Below the pieces are notes generated by a model. The model had not been told where the DNA came from. It saw nothing but the letters and a program-made list of their open reading frames with translations, and searched no databases. Source: Planctomycetota bacterium (GTDB taxonomy: Bacteria; Planctomycetota; PLA2; JAEUHO01). From it: DNA of 6,063 nt. Shown here in pieces: positions 5,955 through 6,063 of this stretch; position 1 is the stretch's first letter; every line of letters begins with the position of its first letter. The stretch covers positions 1-6,063 of the forward strand of contig JAPKHB010000251.1 in NCBI GenBank assembly GCA_026647295.1, given 5' to 3'. A program made the translations under genes and the position numbers.

Positions 5955-5983
5955 CCGGGGCGCCGGGCGGGGCAAGGTAGCGT

Positions 5984-5987
5984 AGGA
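5984..5987 (+). promoter_or_regulatory. Ribosome binding site for the ThiS-like gene
   Basis: AGGA lies 5 nt before the ATG at 5993, in the 38-nt spacer after the HPS-RraA stop. It supports that ATG as the start and is compatible with co-transcription with the upstream gene. The TAGCGT overlapping it (5978-5983) looks like a -10 box but has no -35 partner at 17-18 nt. Confidence 0.5.
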
Positions 5988-5992
5988 CGCCG

Positions 5993-6063
5993 ATGCCCGC
6001 GGCGCCCGCCTCCATCCTCCTCAACGGCACCCCGCGGCCGCTCCCCGGGGGGGGCCCGGCGAC
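5993..6063 (+). CDS. thiS: ThiS-like sulfur carrier protein, 5' part only
   Basis: Only the first 23 codons are present; the window ends in the middle of the gene. After a short Pro/Ala stretch (MPAAPAS), ILLNGTPRPLPGG matches the N-terminal beta strand and turn of ThiS proteins (pattern IxLNGxPxxLPxG). ThiS is the ubiquitin-fold carrier that delivers sulfur for the thiazole of thiamine. The C-terminal Gly-Gly that would confirm it lies outside the window. A MoaD-type or other small ubiquitin-like protein is possible. The reading frame crosses a run of eight G (6047-6054), where a sequencing error could alter the frame. It follows the HPS-RraA gene by 38 nt and may be in its operon. Confidence 0.6.
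   Translation, partial: MPAAPASILLNGTPRPLPGGGPA

Noticed and set aside
4800..5975. A minus-strand open frame of about 390 codons antisense to the HPS-RraA gene
   Set aside because: The plus strand encodes two complete enzyme domains over the same bases. The antisense product is low-complexity and matches no family I know.
5978..5983. TAGCGT as a -10 box for the ThiS-like gene
   Set aside because: No -35-like sequence lies 17-18 nt upstream, and an AGGA ribosome binding site overlaps the expected transcript start, so it is more likely chance.

Overview
This is a very GC-rich bacterial window (by eye about 70% G+C or more). It holds a translation and transcription housekeeping block on the minus strand and the start of a metabolic block on the plus strand, with a divergent intergenic region near 4380-4652. 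Every long reading frame that resembles a known family fits a normal chromosomal gene. I see no mobile element, CRISPR array or prophage. The NusA (no C-terminal acidic repeats, a GACVGVRG KH1 motif, an AGYKTK segment), the three-gene order nusA-infB-rbfA and the GC level remind me of a high-GC Planctomycetota-like lineage. That is an impression from sequence character, not an alignment result.

Minus strand, in order of transcription: a probable sigma70-type promoter (4511..4482) and a leader with a perfect 10-bp hairpin precede nusA (4379..3249). After a 123-nt spacer with two compact hairpins comes infB (3125..717), which starts with TTG and encodes translation initiation factor IF2. rbfA (699..235) follows 17 nt after the infB stop. 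The usual companions rimP and ylxR are absent between these genes. Downstream on the same strand, after a short G-rich spacer with a tandem 8-nt repeat, lies tRNA-His(GUG) (126..49), with its own well-spaced promoter and a hairpin just past its encoded CCA.

Plus strand: a promoter whose -10 lies only 9 nt from the ATG drives a two-domain gene (4653..5954). Its N-terminal half is 3-hexulose-6-phosphate synthase and its C-terminal half is an RraA/HMG-aldolase-like domain. The stop is followed 38 nt later by the start of a reading frame resembling ThiS, the sulfur carrier of thiamine synthesis, which is cut by the window end.

The minus-strand genes cooperate in transcript elongation, translation initiation and 30S maturation, as in the widespread nusA-infB-rbfA cluster. 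The plus-strand gene belongs to one-carbon and pentose-phosphate metabolism. The points most worth a second look are the atypical G4/G5 guanine-recognition motifs in IF2, the HPS-RraA fusion with a near-leaderless promoter, and the structured leaders in front of nusA and infB. I did not find convincing evidence for an undescribed multi-gene system here.
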